A stretch of DNA of 38,075 bases. It comes from Terriglobia bacterium. GTDB lineage: Bacteria > Acidobacteriota > Terriglobia > Terriglobales > Acidobacteriaceae. The stretch spans positions 1-38,075 of the forward strand of contig JAIQFM010000018.1 of the NCBI GenBank assembly GCA_020073285.1, read 5' to 3'. Position numbers and translations under genes: made by a program. The notes beneath the pieces are model-generated. The model did not search any database. It saw only the letters and a program-made list of their open reading frames with translations, and was not told the DNA's origin. Positions 24,703-34,725 of the stretch are shown here, piece after piece (the first letter of the stretch is position 1; every line of letters begins with the position of its first letter).

Positions 24703-26093
24703 GGTTGCCGCTCGGACGCATTGCCGAGGTCACCGGTGGCGCCGCCGATTCCGCCCATCGCGACGCCGTCGTCACCGGCTACTCGATTGACTCGCGCACG
24801 CTTCAGCCCGGCGATCTGTTTTTCGCCATCAAGGGCGAGCGCTTCGACGGCCACGAGTTCGTCAACCCAGCGCTCGAACGGGGCGCGGTCGCGGCCGTGG
24901 TGCACGTCGGCCAGGCGGCGCGCTTCGGCGATCAACGCCGTATCATCGCGGTTAGCAATCCGCTCGATGCGCTGCAAAAGGTCGGGCGGGCGGTGCGCCG
25001 CATGTGGAACAAGACGGTGATCGCCGTCACCGGGTCGGCGGGCAAAACCACCACCAAGGAATCTGCCGCACGCCTGCTGTCGGCGAAATATCGCGTGCTG
25101 AAATCCGAGGGCAATCTCAACAACCACTACGGATTGCCACTGCAACTGCTGCGCCTGGAACCGGAGCATGAACTCGCGGTGCTGGAACTCGGCATGAATC
25201 ATGCCGGCGAGATCAGCGCGCTCGCCGCGATTTGCGAGCCCAACGCCGGCGTCGTCACCTGCGTCGCGCCGGTGCACCTCGGCTTCTTCAACTCCATCGC
25301 CGACATCGCCCGCGCCAAGTACGAGCTCATCCAATCTCTGCCCGCGAGCGGCATGGCGGTGCTGAACGCCGACGACGAGTATGTTTCGCAATTCGGCCGC
25401 GATTTTCCCGGCCGTGTCATCACCTTCGGCCTGGGCCATCCCGCCGACGTGCGCGGCGAAGCCATCCACGAGATGGGGCCCGACGGCTCGCAGTTCGACG
25501 TTGTCGCCGGCGGTCACCGCGCGCACGCCACGCTGCCCCTCATCGGCCGGCACAACGTATACAACGCGCTCGCCGCCATCGCCATCGCCATGGTAGGCGG
25601 GCTGACGCTGGAACAAGCGACTTCCGGCGTAGCGCTGCTTACTCCCGCCGATAAGCGCGGCCAGGTATTGACTGTCGGCGGCGCCACCGTCATCAATGAC
25701 TGCTACAACTCCAACCCGCGTGCGCTCGACTCCGTGGTGGACGCGCTTGCCGGCATGGCCGTCCCTGACGGCGGGCGCCGTATCGTGGTCGCCGGCGAGA
25801 TGCTGGAACTGGGTGCTTCAACCGACGACCTCCACCGCCGCTCCGGCGCGCACATGGCGGACAGAAAAATTGACGTCGTGCTCGGCGTGCGCGGCGCGGC
25901 GCAGAAGATCGTGGACGCCGCTACCGAGGCCGGCATGCGCGCCGAATATGTCGAGACACCCGAGGAGGCAGGAGAGTGGCTGTGGCGCGAGGCCCGCTCC
26001 GGCGACATCGTACTGCTGAAGGCCTCCCGGGGCGTCAAGCTGGAAAAGGCGCTGGAGACTTGGACCTCGCAGCGCGCCGCCAGTCGGAATTAA
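24699..26093 (+). CDS. murF: UDP-MurNAc-tripeptide--D-Ala-D-Ala ligase (MurF)
   Basis: MurF attaches D-Ala-D-Ala to complete the pentapeptide. The 464-residue product has the N-terminal domain (SIDSRTLQPGDLFFAIKGERFDGH), the P-loop VTGSAGKTTTKESAARLL, and the MurF-typical LELGMNHAGEIS and LINDCYNSNPR-type block (VINDCYNSNPRALDSVVDAL). The start overlaps the murE stop by 4 nt. ddl is absent from the cluster, so D-Ala-D-Ala must be made elsewhere. Confidence 0.95.
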
Positions 26094-26210
26094 ACGATCG
26101 TCTTTGGGTGCGCAGCGCGGAATCTGCTCTTGTAGGCAGTACCGCTTCTAACAATCCGCTCCGCTGCTGTATTCTTAGCCCAGCAGCCATCCACTCGAAG
26201 GGAGAGCTTT

Positions 26211-27344
26211 TTGCTCTACTGGCTTCTTTATCAGGTACTGTTCCGCTACTTTTCTCCCTTTCGCATCTTCCGCTACCTGACTTTCCGCACCGCCTTCGCC
26301 AGCCTGACCGCGCTGTTCATGGCCCTGATCGTCGGTCCGGCGATCGTCCGCAAGCTCAAGGAATTTCAGATTTCTCAATACATCCGGGAAGAAGGCCCCA
26401 AGGCGCACCAAAAAAAAGCCGGCACGCCAACCATGGGCGGCCTGCTCATCGGCGTTGCCATCATCATCCCGACGCTTCTCTGGGCCGACCTCAGCAACCC
26501 GTACGTCTGGCTGGCGCTGGTCGCCACAGCCGCCTTCGGCGCCATCGGTTTTGCCGACGACTACCTGAAGGTGGTCAACCAGCGCAATCTCGGCCTCACC
26601 GGCAGCAGCAAGCTGATGCTGCAAGTCCTGGTCAGCGTGATCGTCGCCGTCTCGCTCATCCTCCTCCAGGCCAAAGGCCAGTACTCGACGCACCTGATGG
26701 TGCCGTTTTTCAAGAACGTCCGCCCCGACCTGGTGATCTCCGTGCTCACGGTGAAGCCGCATCTCTGGCCCATCGCCTTCCTGCCGTTCATCGCCTTCGT
26801 GATCTTGGTGATCGTCGGTTCCAGCAACGCCGTCAACCTCACCGACGGTCTCGACGGCCTCGCCATCGGCTGCACCGTCATCGCCGCCGGCGCGCTCACC
26901 GTGCTCACTTACGTCAGCGGCCACGCAACCTTCTCCGACTACCTGGAACTCCAGCGCATGCCGCAAGTCGGCGAACTGACCATCTTCTGTGGCGCCATGG
27001 TCGGCTCCGCCATCGGCTTCCTCTGGTACAACGCCCATCCCGCCGAGGTCTTCATGGGCGACGTCGGCTCGCTGGCGCTGGGCGGCGCCATCGGCACCGT
27101 CGCCGTCATCATCAAGCAGGAACTGCTGCTGCCCTTCATCGGCGGCGTTTTCGTCATCGAAGCCGTGTCGGTGATCCTGCAGGTGGGCTCGTACAAGTTG
27201 CGCAAGAAGCGGATCTTCAAGATGGCGCCGCTGCACCATCACTTTGAACTGCTGGGATGGTCGGAGTCGAAGATCATCGTGCGCTTCTGGATCGCCTCCC
27301 TGGTCTTTGCCCTCTTCGCCCTGACCACCTTGAAACTTCGCTAG
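26211..27344 (+). CDS. mraY: Phospho-N-acetylmuramoyl-pentapeptide-transferase (MraY)
   Basis: MraY transfers phospho-MurNAc-pentapeptide to undecaprenyl phosphate to give lipid I, in the inner membrane. The 377-residue protein has about ten membrane helices. Conserved blocks are [21 protein letters not shown] (two Asp), [15 protein letters not shown] and [14 protein letters not shown], plus [12 protein letters not shown] near the end with its His cluster. The start is TTG at 26211, with GGGAGAG at about 26200-26206. About 117 nt separate it from murF and contain nothing recognisable. Confidence 0.95.
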   Translation: MLYWLLYQVLFRYFSPFRIFRYLTFRTAFASLTALFMALIVGPAIVRKLKEFQISQYIREEGPKAHQKKAGTPTMGGLLIGVAIIIPTLLWADLSNPYVWLALVATAAFGAIGFADDYLKVVNQRNLGLTGSSKLMLQVLVSVIVAVSLILLQAKGQYSTHLMVPFFKNVRPDLVISVLTVKPHLWPIAFLPFIAFVILVIVGSSNAVNLTDGLDGLAIGCTVIAAGALTVLTYVSGHATFSDYLELQRMPQVGELTIFCGAMVGSAIGFLWYNAHPAEVFMGDVGSLALGGAIGTVAVIIKQELLLPFIGGVFVIEAVSVILQVGSYKLRKKRIFKMAPLHHHFELLGWSESKIIVRFWIASLVFALFALTTLKLR

Positions 27345-27586
27345 CCCGATATGCGACAATCATCGCTTCGAGCCGCGCGCTTGCGGCTTGCAATTCGTGC
27401 AGGCAGGGAGGAGCACGATACCAAGATCGTGCTGGGAGAGTACCGCAGGAGGGACACGACCGCAGCCGTGCGCGCTTGACTAAACTACTTTTGGACTGGG
27501 CACTTAACCACCGTGCTGAAATTGGGAGAAACGTTACCCCATCAGATTCGCGCTTGCGGCGCGGGTTGCAAAAAAATTTTTGACCT
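27345..27586. other. mraY-murD spacer with a perfect 8-bp hairpin
   Basis: AGCACGAT/ATCGTGCT (27412-27433) enclose accaag and are flanked by gggagg and gggagag. A 42-codon ATG frame (27351-27479) is open but lacks a binding site, so I do not call it. A gcaaaaaaatttttgac run precedes murD. It could be an operator or an RNA stem; no family is recognised. Confidence 0.45.
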
Positions 27587-28972
27587 ATGGCAGAACCTCT
27601 GGAAGTAAAGAGCAAGCGGGTGCTGGTGGTCGGGCTGGGCAAGTCCGGCGTGGCTTCCGCCCAGTTCCTGCACGAACGCGGGGCGCGCGTCACCGCCTCC
27701 GATGCCAAGGCCGAAGACGACCTTCGCGCCGACATCCGCACCCTGCTGGATCTCGGCGTCGCCGTCGAAACCGGAGGCCACGGCGAGCGCACCTTCCGCC
27801 AGCAGGACCTCATCGTGGTCAGCCCGGGCGTGCCGACCAACGTCCCGCAACTAGCCCAGGCATGCGCCATGGGCATTCCCGTGATCGGCGAAATCGAACT
27901 AGCCTCGCGTTTCCTCAGGGGCCACATCGTCGCCATCACCGGCTCCAACGGCAAAACCACCACCACCGCGCTGGCCGGCGACGTCATCGCCTGGGGCGGC
28001 TACGAGTCGCAGGTGGGCGGCAACATCGGCACGCCTGCCATCTCGCTGGTGCCCGAGGCCACCGACGACACCTACAACGTTCTCGAGGTCTCCAGTTTCC
28101 AACTCGAGACCATTCAGACCTTCCACCCCGAAATCGCGGTCGTGCTCAACGTTACTCCCGACCACCTCGACCGCCACGGCAGCTTCGACCACTACCTCGC
28201 GGCCAAGAAACGCGTTTTCGAAAACCAGACCTCCAGCGATTATGCCGTCCTCAATGCCGACGACGAGCAGGCCGCGCGCATGGGCAGTGGCATCAAGGCG
28301 CAGGTCCGCTGGTTTAGCCGCAAGAAAGAGGTCGCGCAAGGCGGATTCGTGCGCGACGGCCGCATCATCCACCGCGACGACTCCGGCGAGCACGAAATCA
28401 TGCCCGCCTCCGAGGTCCCACTCCAGGGCGCGCACAACCTGGAAAACGTGCTAGCGGCGGTCTGTGTCGGCATGATCATCCCCTGCGAGCCGCACCGCAT
28501 CCGCGCCGCCGTCAAGGAATTTAAGGCCGTCGAACACCGCCTTGAGTACGTCGCCACCATCAACGGCGTCCAGTTCTACAACGACTCGAAAGCCACCAAC
28601 GTGGACGCCACCATCAAGGCCCTGGAATCATTCCCCGGCAACATTCACCTCATCCTCGGCGGCAAGGACAAGGGCTCGCCCTACACCGTCCTCAATGCGC
28701 TGCTCCAAGAGCGCGCCAAGCGCGTGTACACCATTGGCGCCGCCGCCGCGAAGATCGAAAAGGAAATCGCCGGCGCGGCCGACCTTGTCCACGCCGAGAC
28801 TCTCGACGTCGCCGTTCGCCGCGCCTTCGACGCCGCCACTCCCGGCGACATCGTCCTGCTTGCCCCCGCATGCGCCAGCTTTGACCAGTTCGAGAGCTAC
28901 GAGCACCGCGGCCGCGTCTTCAAGGACCTGGTGCACGCCCTGGCGGAGAAAAAGCAAGCGATCAGCAGTTAG
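27587..28972 (+). CDS. murD: UDP-MurNAc-L-alanine--D-glutamate ligase (MurD)
   Basis: MurD adds D-Glu to UDP-MurNAc-L-Ala. The 461-residue product has a Rossmann-like N-terminal domain (VLVVGLGKSGVASAQFL), the ATP-binding loop ITGSNGKTTTTALAG, VLEVSSFQLETI, ILNVTPDHLDRH and a C-terminal domain with FYNDSKATNVDATIKAL and LILGGKDKGSPY. All are MurD signatures and the length is normal. A cluster of agct-type phrase repeats follows the stop. Confidence 0.95.
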   Translation: MAEPLEVKSKRVLVVGLGKSGVASAQFLHERGARVTASDAKAEDDLRADIRTLLDLGVAVETGGHGERTFRQQDLIVVSPGVPTNVPQLAQACAMGIPVIGEIELASRFLRGHIVAITGSNGKTTTTALAGDVIAWGGYESQVGGNIGTPAISLVPEATDDTYNVLEVSSFQLETIQTFHPEIAVVLNVTPDHLDRHGSFDHYLAAKKRVFENQTSSDYAVLNADDEQAARMGSGIKAQVRWFSRKKEVAQGGFVRDGRIIHRDDSGEHEIMPASEVPLQGAHNLENVLAAVCVGMIIPCEPHRIRAAVKEFKAVEHRLEYVATINGVQFYNDSKATNVDATIKALESFPGNIHLILGGKDKGSPYTVLNALLQERAKRVYTIGAAAAKIEKEIAGAADLVHAETLDVAVRRAFDAATPGDIVLLAPACASFDQFESYEHRGRVFKDLVHALAEKKQAISS

Positions 28973-29096
28973 CTTTTAGCTCTTGGCTTGCGCCGTGGGA
29001 TATCCACACTGCCGCGTACCCGCCGAGTTACCCCAGCCGTGCCTGCATGGGTGTTACAACAGATCTGATTCATACGATCGACGAGCTAAGAGCCAC

Positions 29097-30188
29097 ATGG
29101 CCAAACGCGTCAGCGTCGATAAAACTCTCTTCACGGTTACGCTGATCCTTGTTTTCATCGGCTTGGTGATGGTATTCAGCGCCTCCGCCGTGGTCGCCAA
29201 GGAGCGCTTCGGCTCGCCCTACTACTTCGTCCTGCGGCAATTCGGGTGGGCGCTGGCCGGGCTGGCTGCCATGTTTGCCGCCATGCGACTTGATTATCGC
29301 CGCTACAAGCATCCCGCGGTCGTCTTCTCGCTCATGGGCATCACCACCCTGCTGCTGGTGCTGGTCTTTTTCCTCGACCGTTCGCACAACACGCATCGCT
29401 GGATCAGGTTGGGTGTGCTCTCCTTCCAGCCTTCGGAACTGGCCAAACCCGCGCTTATCCTCTTCCTCGCCTATTTCCTTGAGACGCGGACGAAATTCAT
29501 GGATGACTGGCGCCGCACCCTCATCCCCGCCACTGCGCCCGCCGTGGTCATGGCCGCGCTCATCCTGATGCAGCCCGACCTGGGCACCGCGCTCGCCTGC
29601 GGCGCGATCAGCGCAGTCGTCCTTTTCGTCGCCGGCATGAGCCTCAAGTACTACGCCTGGGCGCTGGCGCCACTGCCGCTCTTTTTTTATGTCTTCGTTG
29701 TGCGCGTGCCCTGGCGCTACCAGCGCATCCTCGCCTTCATCGACCCCTACTCCGACCCGCAAGGACGCGGCTTCCACATCATTCAATCCCTGATCGCGGT
29801 CGGCACCGGCGGCCTCACCGGCCTGGGCCTGATGGAAGGCAAGCAGAAGCTGTTTTATCTGCCCGAACCGCACACCGACTTCATCTTCGCGGTTACGGCC
29901 GAGGAACTCGGCCTGCTCGGCGCGACCCTGGTCGTCGTTTTATTCGCCATCTTTCTCTACCGCGCCATCCGCGCCGCCGTCCTCACCGACGATATCTTCG
30001 CCCGCTATCTCGCCACTGGCATCGGCGCCATGGTGGGCGTGCAGGCCCTGTTCAACATCAGCGTGGTCCTCGGCATGGCCCCCACCAAGGGCATCCCGCT
30101 CCCTTTTATCTCCTACGGCGGCTCGTCGCTGTTCATTACCCTCGCCAGCGTCGGCGTCCTGCTCAACATCACGCAACACGCGGATTGA
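29097..30188 (+). CDS. ftsW: Septal lipid II polymerase FtsW
   Basis: FtsW is the SEDS glycosyltransferase that polymerises lipid II at the septum with FtsI. The 363-residue protein starts at ATG 29097 (MAKRVSVDKTLF) and has about ten membrane helices. GLVMVFSASAVVAKERFG, HRWIRLGVLSFQPSELAKPALI, PDLGTAL, EPHTDFIFAV and FISYGGSSLFITL are family signatures. A longer upstream frame is ignored because it runs through a repeat spacer. The gene is followed by a 158-bp spacer with an inverted repeat. Confidence 0.94.
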   Translation: MAKRVSVDKTLFTVTLILVFIGLVMVFSASAVVAKERFGSPYYFVLRQFGWALAGLAAMFAAMRLDYRRYKHPAVVFSLMGITTLLLVLVFFLDRSHNTHRWIRLGVLSFQPSELAKPALILFLAYFLETRTKFMDDWRRTLIPATAPAVVMAALILMQPDLGTALACGAISAVVLFVAGMSLKYYAWALAPLPLFFYVFVVRVPWRYQRILAFIDPYSDPQGRGFHIIQSLIAVGTGGLTGLGLMEGKQKLFYLPEPHTDFIFAVTAEELGLLGATLVVVLFAIFLYRAIRAAVLTDDIFARYLATGIGAMVGVQALFNISVVLGMAPTKGIPLPFISYGGSSLFITLASVGVLLNITQHAD

Positions 30189-30346
30189 TTGAGTGATTTG
30201 CCGATTTACCGATTCGCTGGTTGAGATCGCGCGGTCGGCACTCTTCCAATCAGTCAATCGGCAAATCACGAAATCACCCAATCACCCAATAGACCCGGTC
30301 CCTCTGTGTCCTCGGTGGTGAAATCGCGATGTTGTAATCTAAATCC
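30189..30346. repeat. Inverted phrase repeat between ftsW and murG
   Basis: Direct phrases (tgagtgatttgccgatttaccgatt, 30190-30214) are followed by their inverted copies (caatcggcaaatcacgaaatcacccaatcaccc, 30257-30289). The transcript could form a long imperfect hairpin. A ctcggtggtgaaatcgcgatg phrase ends near 30331. Confidence 0.75.
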
Positions 30347-31426
30347 ATGCGCGCAGTGCTGGCAGGCGGCGGTACCGGAGGACACGTCATCCCCGCACTT
30401 GCCGTAGCCCAGGAACTCCGCGCCTGTTTCGACACGCAGATTCTTTTCGTCGGCACCTCCCGCGGCATCGAAAACCGGCTCGTGCCCGCGGCCGGCTTTG
30501 CGCTCAAGCTGATTGACGTCGGCCAGCTCAAAAACGTCAGCATCGCCACGCGCCTGAAAACCCTGCTCGCGCTGCCGCGTGCCGTATTGGTTGCGGGGGG
30601 AATCCTGCGCGACTTCCGGCCCGACGTCGTCATCGGCGTGGGCGGTTACGCTTCCGGCCCGGCGATGCTGGCAGCCGCGTTGAGCAGCGTGCCTACGCTC
30701 GCTTTCGAGCCCAACCTCGTGCCCGGCTTCGCCAACCGCGTGGTCGCTCCCATGATCTCGGCCGCCGCCGTGCAATTTCGCGAGACCTGCCGCTCGTTTC
30801 GCCGCTGCGTCGTCACCGGCGTGCCCGTGCGCCACGCATTTTTCGAAATTCCGGAACGCCCGCCAGGCGCGCCGCCCACATTGCTGCTGTTCGGCGGCAG
30901 CCAGGGCGCGCACCCCCTCAACCGCGCCCTCATCGAGGCCCTGCCCGAGCTCATGCAGCGTGTGCCGGGCTTGCATGTCGTTCATCAAACCGGCGAGCGC
31001 GACTACGGCGAAGCTCAAGCCGACTACCTCCGCGCCGGTATCCCCGCCGAGGTCTGCCCGTTCATCGACGACATGCCTGCGGCCTTCGTCGGCGCCGACC
31101 TGCTCATCTGCCGCTCCGGCGCCAGCACCGTCGCCGAGATTACCGCGGCCGGGAAGCCGGCGCTATTCATCCCGTTTCCCCGCGCCGCCGACGATCACCA
31201 GACCAAGAACGCCGAGGCGCTCTCAGGGAAAGGCGCGGCCATGCTGATCCCCGAATCGGCTCTGACGCCGCAGAGGCTGGCGGACGCCGCGGCGCAACTG
31301 CTCAACGATCCCACGCGCTTGCGTGCGATGGGCGCGGCGGCGCATAAGCTTGCCCATCGCGATGCTGCCGGCGAGATCGCCCGGCTCGCGGCGAAATTGG
31401 CAGGCGTACCGGAGGGAAGCTCTTAG
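30347..31426 (+). CDS. murG: Undecaprenyldiphospho-muramoylpentapeptide beta-N-acetylglucosaminyltransferase (MurG)
   Basis: MurG adds GlcNAc to lipid I to give lipid II on the cytoplasmic face. The 359-residue GT28 protein has the N-terminal loop [17 protein letters not shown] and [14 protein letters not shown]. The second domain carries [32 protein letters not shown] and [11 protein letters not shown]. All match MurG. The start at 30347 has little upstream signal. Confidence 0.95.
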   Translation: MRAVLAGGGTGGHVIPALAVAQELRACFDTQILFVGTSRGIENRLVPAAGFALKLIDVGQLKNVSIATRLKTLLALPRAVLVAGGILRDFRPDVVIGVGGYASGPAMLAAALSSVPTLAFEPNLVPGFANRVVAPMISAAAVQFRETCRSFRRCVVTGVPVRHAFFEIPERPPGAPPTLLLFGGSQGAHPLNRALIEALPELMQRVPGLHVVHQTGERDYGEAQADYLRAGIPAEVCPFIDDMPAAFVGADLLICRSGASTVAEITAAGKPALFIPFPRAADDHQTKNAEALSGKGAAMLIPESALTPQRLADAAAQLLNDPTRLRAMGAAAHKLAHRDAAGEIARLAAKLAGVPEGSS

Positions 31427-31585
31427 CTGTTAGCTCCTAGACCGGACAGCGACGAGCGTGGCCAACCGTTGCGGACTATTGTTTGTCTTAATCCGTGTTC
31501 ATCCGTGAAAATCCGTGGTTAAGTATTCGGTTGGCGCTGGCACCACATTACAGCGGCTAAGAGCTAGAAGCTAAGGGCTAAAAGC

Positions 31586-32989
31586 TTGTTCGCCAAGATC
31601 CAACGCGTCCATTTCGTCGGCATCGGCGGCATCGGCATGAGCGGCATCGCGGAGGTCCTGCTCAACCTCGGCTACAAAGTTTCCGGCTCCGACGTAAAGC
31701 CCTCCGCCGTCACCGAGCGCCTCAGCTCACTGGGCGCCACCATCTTCGAAGGCCACCGCGCCGAAAACGTCTCCGGCGCCGAGGTCGTGGTCACCAGCTC
31801 GGCCGTCCGCCCCGACAACCCGGAAGTCGCCGCCGCTCACGCCGCGCACATCCCGGTCATCCCCCGCGCCGAGATGCTCGCCGAACTGATGCGCCTCAAG
31901 TACGGCATCGCCGTCGCCGGCATGCACGGCAAGACCACTACCACCTCCATGATTGCCGCCGTCCTGGCCGCCGGCGGCCTCGACCCCACCGTCGTTGTCG
32001 GCGGACGCGTGGACGCGATGGGCTCCAACGCCCGTCTCGGCAAATCGCAGTACCTGGTCGCCGAGGCCGACGAAAGCGACCGCTCCTTCCTCAAGCTGTC
32101 GCCGATCCTTTCGGTGGTCACCAATATCGATCGCGAGCACATGGACTGCTACCGCGACATGGATGACATTGAGCGCACCTTTGTCGAATTCATGGACCGC
32201 GTCCCGTTCTACGGCATGATCGTCGCCTGCAACGACAACGACGGCCTGCGCTCCCTGCTTCCGCGCGTACAGCGGCGCACCGTCACCTACGGCACGCGCG
32301 AGGGTTCCGATTTCCGCATCGTCAGCAGCGATATCGAACCGAAGCCCGGCCCGGCTCGCCCGACCGTCCGTTTTCGCGTCGACTACCGCGGGCGCTCACT
32401 CGGCGACTTCCACCTTCACGTCCCCGGCGCGCACAATGTGCTCAATGCCACCGCCGCCATCGCCGCCGGTATCGGTCTCGACGTCCGCGGAGACGACATT
32501 CGCTCCGCCCTCGCCGACTTTCGCGGCGTCGACCGCCGCTTCCAGTTACTTGGCGAGGCCGGCGGTGTCAGCGTCATTGACGACTACGGCCACCATCCGA
32601 GCGAAATCCGCGCCACCCTCGCCGCCGCGCGCCAGTGCGGTTATCGCCGCATCCACGTTATCTTCCAGCCGCACCGCTACACCCGCACGCAGTCGCTGAT
32701 GGACGCCTTCGCCGACGCCTTCACCGATGCCGACTCGCTCTTCCTCCTCGACATCTATCCGGCGAGCGAAGCGCCAATCCCCGGCGTCACTGCGCACGCG
32801 CTCGCCACCCGCATCGCCCAGCAGGGAAACCGCCCCGTGATCTACGCGACCTCCTTCGCCGATGCCATCCACGCCGCCGTCAACGTTGCCCATCCCGGCG
32901 ACATGATCCTCACCCTCGGCGCCGGCAGCGTCTCCCAACTCGGCCCGCAGGTCCTAGCAGCCCTGCACCACCCCCGCGTCGCGCATTAA
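31586..32989 (+). CDS. murC: UDP-MurNAc--L-alanine ligase (MurC)
   Basis: MurC begins the peptide stem by adding L-Ala to UDP-MurNAc. The 467-residue product opens with VHFVGIGGIGMSGIAEVLLN, contains the P-loop GMHGKTTTTSMIAAVL, EADESDRSFL, the HMDCYRDMDDI segment and DDYGHHPSEIRATL, then FQPHRYTR and DADSLFLLDIYPASE. These are MurC-specific. It begins at TTG 31586 inside an agctaagg phrase. murB does not follow, unlike in many clusters. Confidence 0.96.
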   Translation: MFAKIQRVHFVGIGGIGMSGIAEVLLNLGYKVSGSDVKPSAVTERLSSLGATIFEGHRAENVSGAEVVVTSSAVRPDNPEVAAAHAAHIPVIPRAEMLAELMRLKYGIAVAGMHGKTTTTSMIAAVLAAGGLDPTVVVGGRVDAMGSNARLGKSQYLVAEADESDRSFLKLSPILSVVTNIDREHMDCYRDMDDIERTFVEFMDRVPFYGMIVACNDNDGLRSLLPRVQRRTVTYGTREGSDFRIVSSDIEPKPGPARPTVRFRVDYRGRSLGDFHLHVPGAHNVLNATAAIAAGIGLDVRGDDIRSALADFRGVDRRFQLLGEAGGVSVIDDYGHHPSEIRATLAAARQCGYRRIHVIFQPHRYTRTQSLMDAFADAFTDADSLFLLDIYPASEAPIPGVTAHALATRIAQQGNRPVIYATSFADAIHAAVNVAHPGDMILTLGAGSVSQLGPQVLAALHHPRVAH

Positions 32990-33213
32990 GCCAGAAGTCA
33001 GAAGTCGGAAGCCGGAATCAAGAAGCAACAAGTGGACTCGTAGGAGAGCGGGCTTTACCTCTTTCCTCCCGACTTCTTGTCCAGCACGAAAATCTCAAGC
33101 CCGGTTTTTCCAACGCCAGTCTTCCATCGTCAATCCCACTCACGGACAAAAAATCTCCTCGCGCGACTAACAATTTGCCCCCTCGCCCGTCTTTATGAAG
33201 GTACGGAGTCGAT

Positions 33214-33459
33214 ATGAAAACGATCATCGCCGGACTGATACTCAGCTTGGCCCTGGCCTTGGCGCCGGCGCCCAAAATCACCGTGGAGAACCCCACGCTC
33301 CTCTATGCCGCCGCGATGTACAAAACCGCCCTGGGCGATACCGACTCCGCCCTGCGCCTGATGCACCGCGCCGAGCAGGCCCAGCGGTCCGTCCGCCCCG
33401 CGCATCCTAACTCCTTACAGACCGCCTGCGACCGCTCCGGCAGCCTCACCATTCTGTGA
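33214..33459 (+). CDS. Small secreted protein, hypothetical (81 aa), TPR-like helix pair
   Basis: ATG 33214 has GGAG about 5 nt upstream. The product has a signal-like N-terminus (MKTIIAGLILSLALALAPAP), then LYAAAMYKTALGDTDSALRLMHRAEQAQRS, which resembles a helix-turn-helix pair of a TPR, and a short tail with one Cys. It lies between murC and ftsQ, the place where murB and ddl often sit. It may be periplasmic and help division, but no function can be assigned. A truncated larger protein is an alternative. Confidence 0.6.
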   Translation: MKTIIAGLILSLALALAPAPKITVENPTLLYAAAMYKTALGDTDSALRLMHRAEQAQRSVRPAHPNSLQTACDRSGSLTIL

Positions 33460-33594
33460 CTCGCCCTGGCCCAACTCCACTGCTACCGATAACCGATACC
33501 TAGGCGCCTGAAGCCTGCGCAATTTCCCTCTCCGCATTCCGACAAAAAAAAGTTATAGTGACAAGCAAGGCGATTTCGCGACGCTCACCCGTTC

Positions 33595-34584
33595 ATGCCA
33601 CGGAAAAACGGTCCTTTGATTCCGGACGATCCCGCTACGTCTCGCGCCCCCGTCCCCGCGAGGGAGGATCTCGACGACGCCCTCGACTCGCGCGTCCTTG
33701 ACCTGGACGCGGAAGAGGAGCCCGCATTTCTCCGCGCGCAAAAACGCGTTCCCGTCCGCCGTGGGCCGCTTCCGAAAAAAGCCGCCAACCGGCTGAAAAT
33801 CGCGCTCATCGTTTGTGCCGTCGCCGGCGTCATCGGTGGCATCTCGTTGATGACCTACCGCTATGGCGCGCAATCCTGGCGTTTCCGGCTGGATTCCAGC
33901 GACCAGCTCGAAGTCTCCGGTATTCGCCACGTCAGCCGCGCCCAAATTATGGACGTCATGGGTGGCGACATAGGCCGCAACGTGTTCTTCATCCCGCTCG
34001 CCGACCGCCAAAAGCAGCTCGAGGAAATTCCGTGGGTCGAGGGCGCCTCCGTCATGCGCCTGCTTCCCAACCGCATCAAGATTGACATCCGCTAGCGCAC
34101 GCCCCTCGCTTTCGTCCAGATTGGCTCCAAGATCGCCCTGATTGATGGCCGCGGCGTGGTCATGGACCTGCCCGGCGCGGCCGCGCGCAAATACTCGTTC
34201 CCGGTGATTGTCGGCATGGGCAGCGCCGAGCCGCTCTCCACCCGCGCCGCGCGCATGAAAATTTATTCGCAGCTCATCCGCGATCTCGATTCCAGCGGCG
34301 CGCAGTACTCGCAGGGCATCAGCGAGGTGGATCTCTCCGATCCCGACGACGTCAAGATCACCACCTCCGATCCCGACGGCGCCGTCCTGGTCCACCTCGG
34401 CTCCTCCGATTACCTGGAGCGCTTCAAGACGTACGTCGCCCACCTGCAGGAGTGGCGCCAGCAGGTGCAGAAAGTTCGTTCCGTGGACTTGCGATACGAT
34501 CAGCAGGTTATCGTGAATCCCGATGAAAGCAATCCGCCGCCACCAAAGTCCGCGGCCAAGCCGAAGAGAGGGGCAAGGAGGTGA
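33595..34584 (+). pseudogene. ftsQ: Cell division protein FtsQ, interrupted by an in-frame amber codon
   Basis: FtsQ links the divisome in the periplasm. The first part (166 codons) has a charged cytoplasmic tail, one membrane helix (IALIVCAVAGVIGGISLM) and a complete POTRA domain (LEVSGIRHVSRAQIMDVMGGDIGRNVF, EEIPWVEGASVMRLLPNRI). Codon 167 (34093-34095) is TAG where FtsQ proteins normally have Glu (E of the ERTP/ERRP stretch). The same frame continues with RTPLAFVQIGSKIALIDGRGVV and the beta domain to 34584, 329 sense codons in all. One G-to-T change (GAG to TAG) explains it. Sequence error, suppression, or a split protein are the options. Confidence 0.88.
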
Positions 34585-34595
34585 GGGAGAGGAGA

Positions 34596-34715
34596 TTTTG
34601 TAATTTAGTAATTTCGTAATTTGGTAATTTGAAAACCGGAGTCGAGACGGCGAATCGGAGTCCGGCGATTTCGACAAAATTACTAAATTACTAAATCACC
34701 AAATTACTAAATCCG
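34596..34715. repeat. Inverted phrase repeat between ftsQ and ftsA
   Basis: taatttagtaatttcgtaatttggtaattt (34600-34630) is mirrored by attactaaattactaaatcaccaaattactaaat (34679-34713). The two arms could pair imperfectly around a GC-rich core at about 34637-34672. Within each arm an 8-10-nt unit is repeated three to four times. Confidence 0.85.
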
Positions 34716-34725
34716 TTCGGGGCCC

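Noticed and set aside
27351-27479. 42-codon basic ORF between mraY and murD
   Set aside because: It has no ribosome-binding site and its Arg-rich content reflects the local GC composition.
34093-34095. Pyrrolysine coding at the ftsQ TAG
   Set aside because: The site is normally Glu and nothing in the window suggests a pyl system, so error or nonsense mutation is simpler.
33553-34677. 374-codon minus-strand ORF across ftsQ
   Set aside because: It is uninterrupted where ftsQ is broken, but has no recognisable domain, while ftsQ's POTRA and beta domains are clear on the plus strand.
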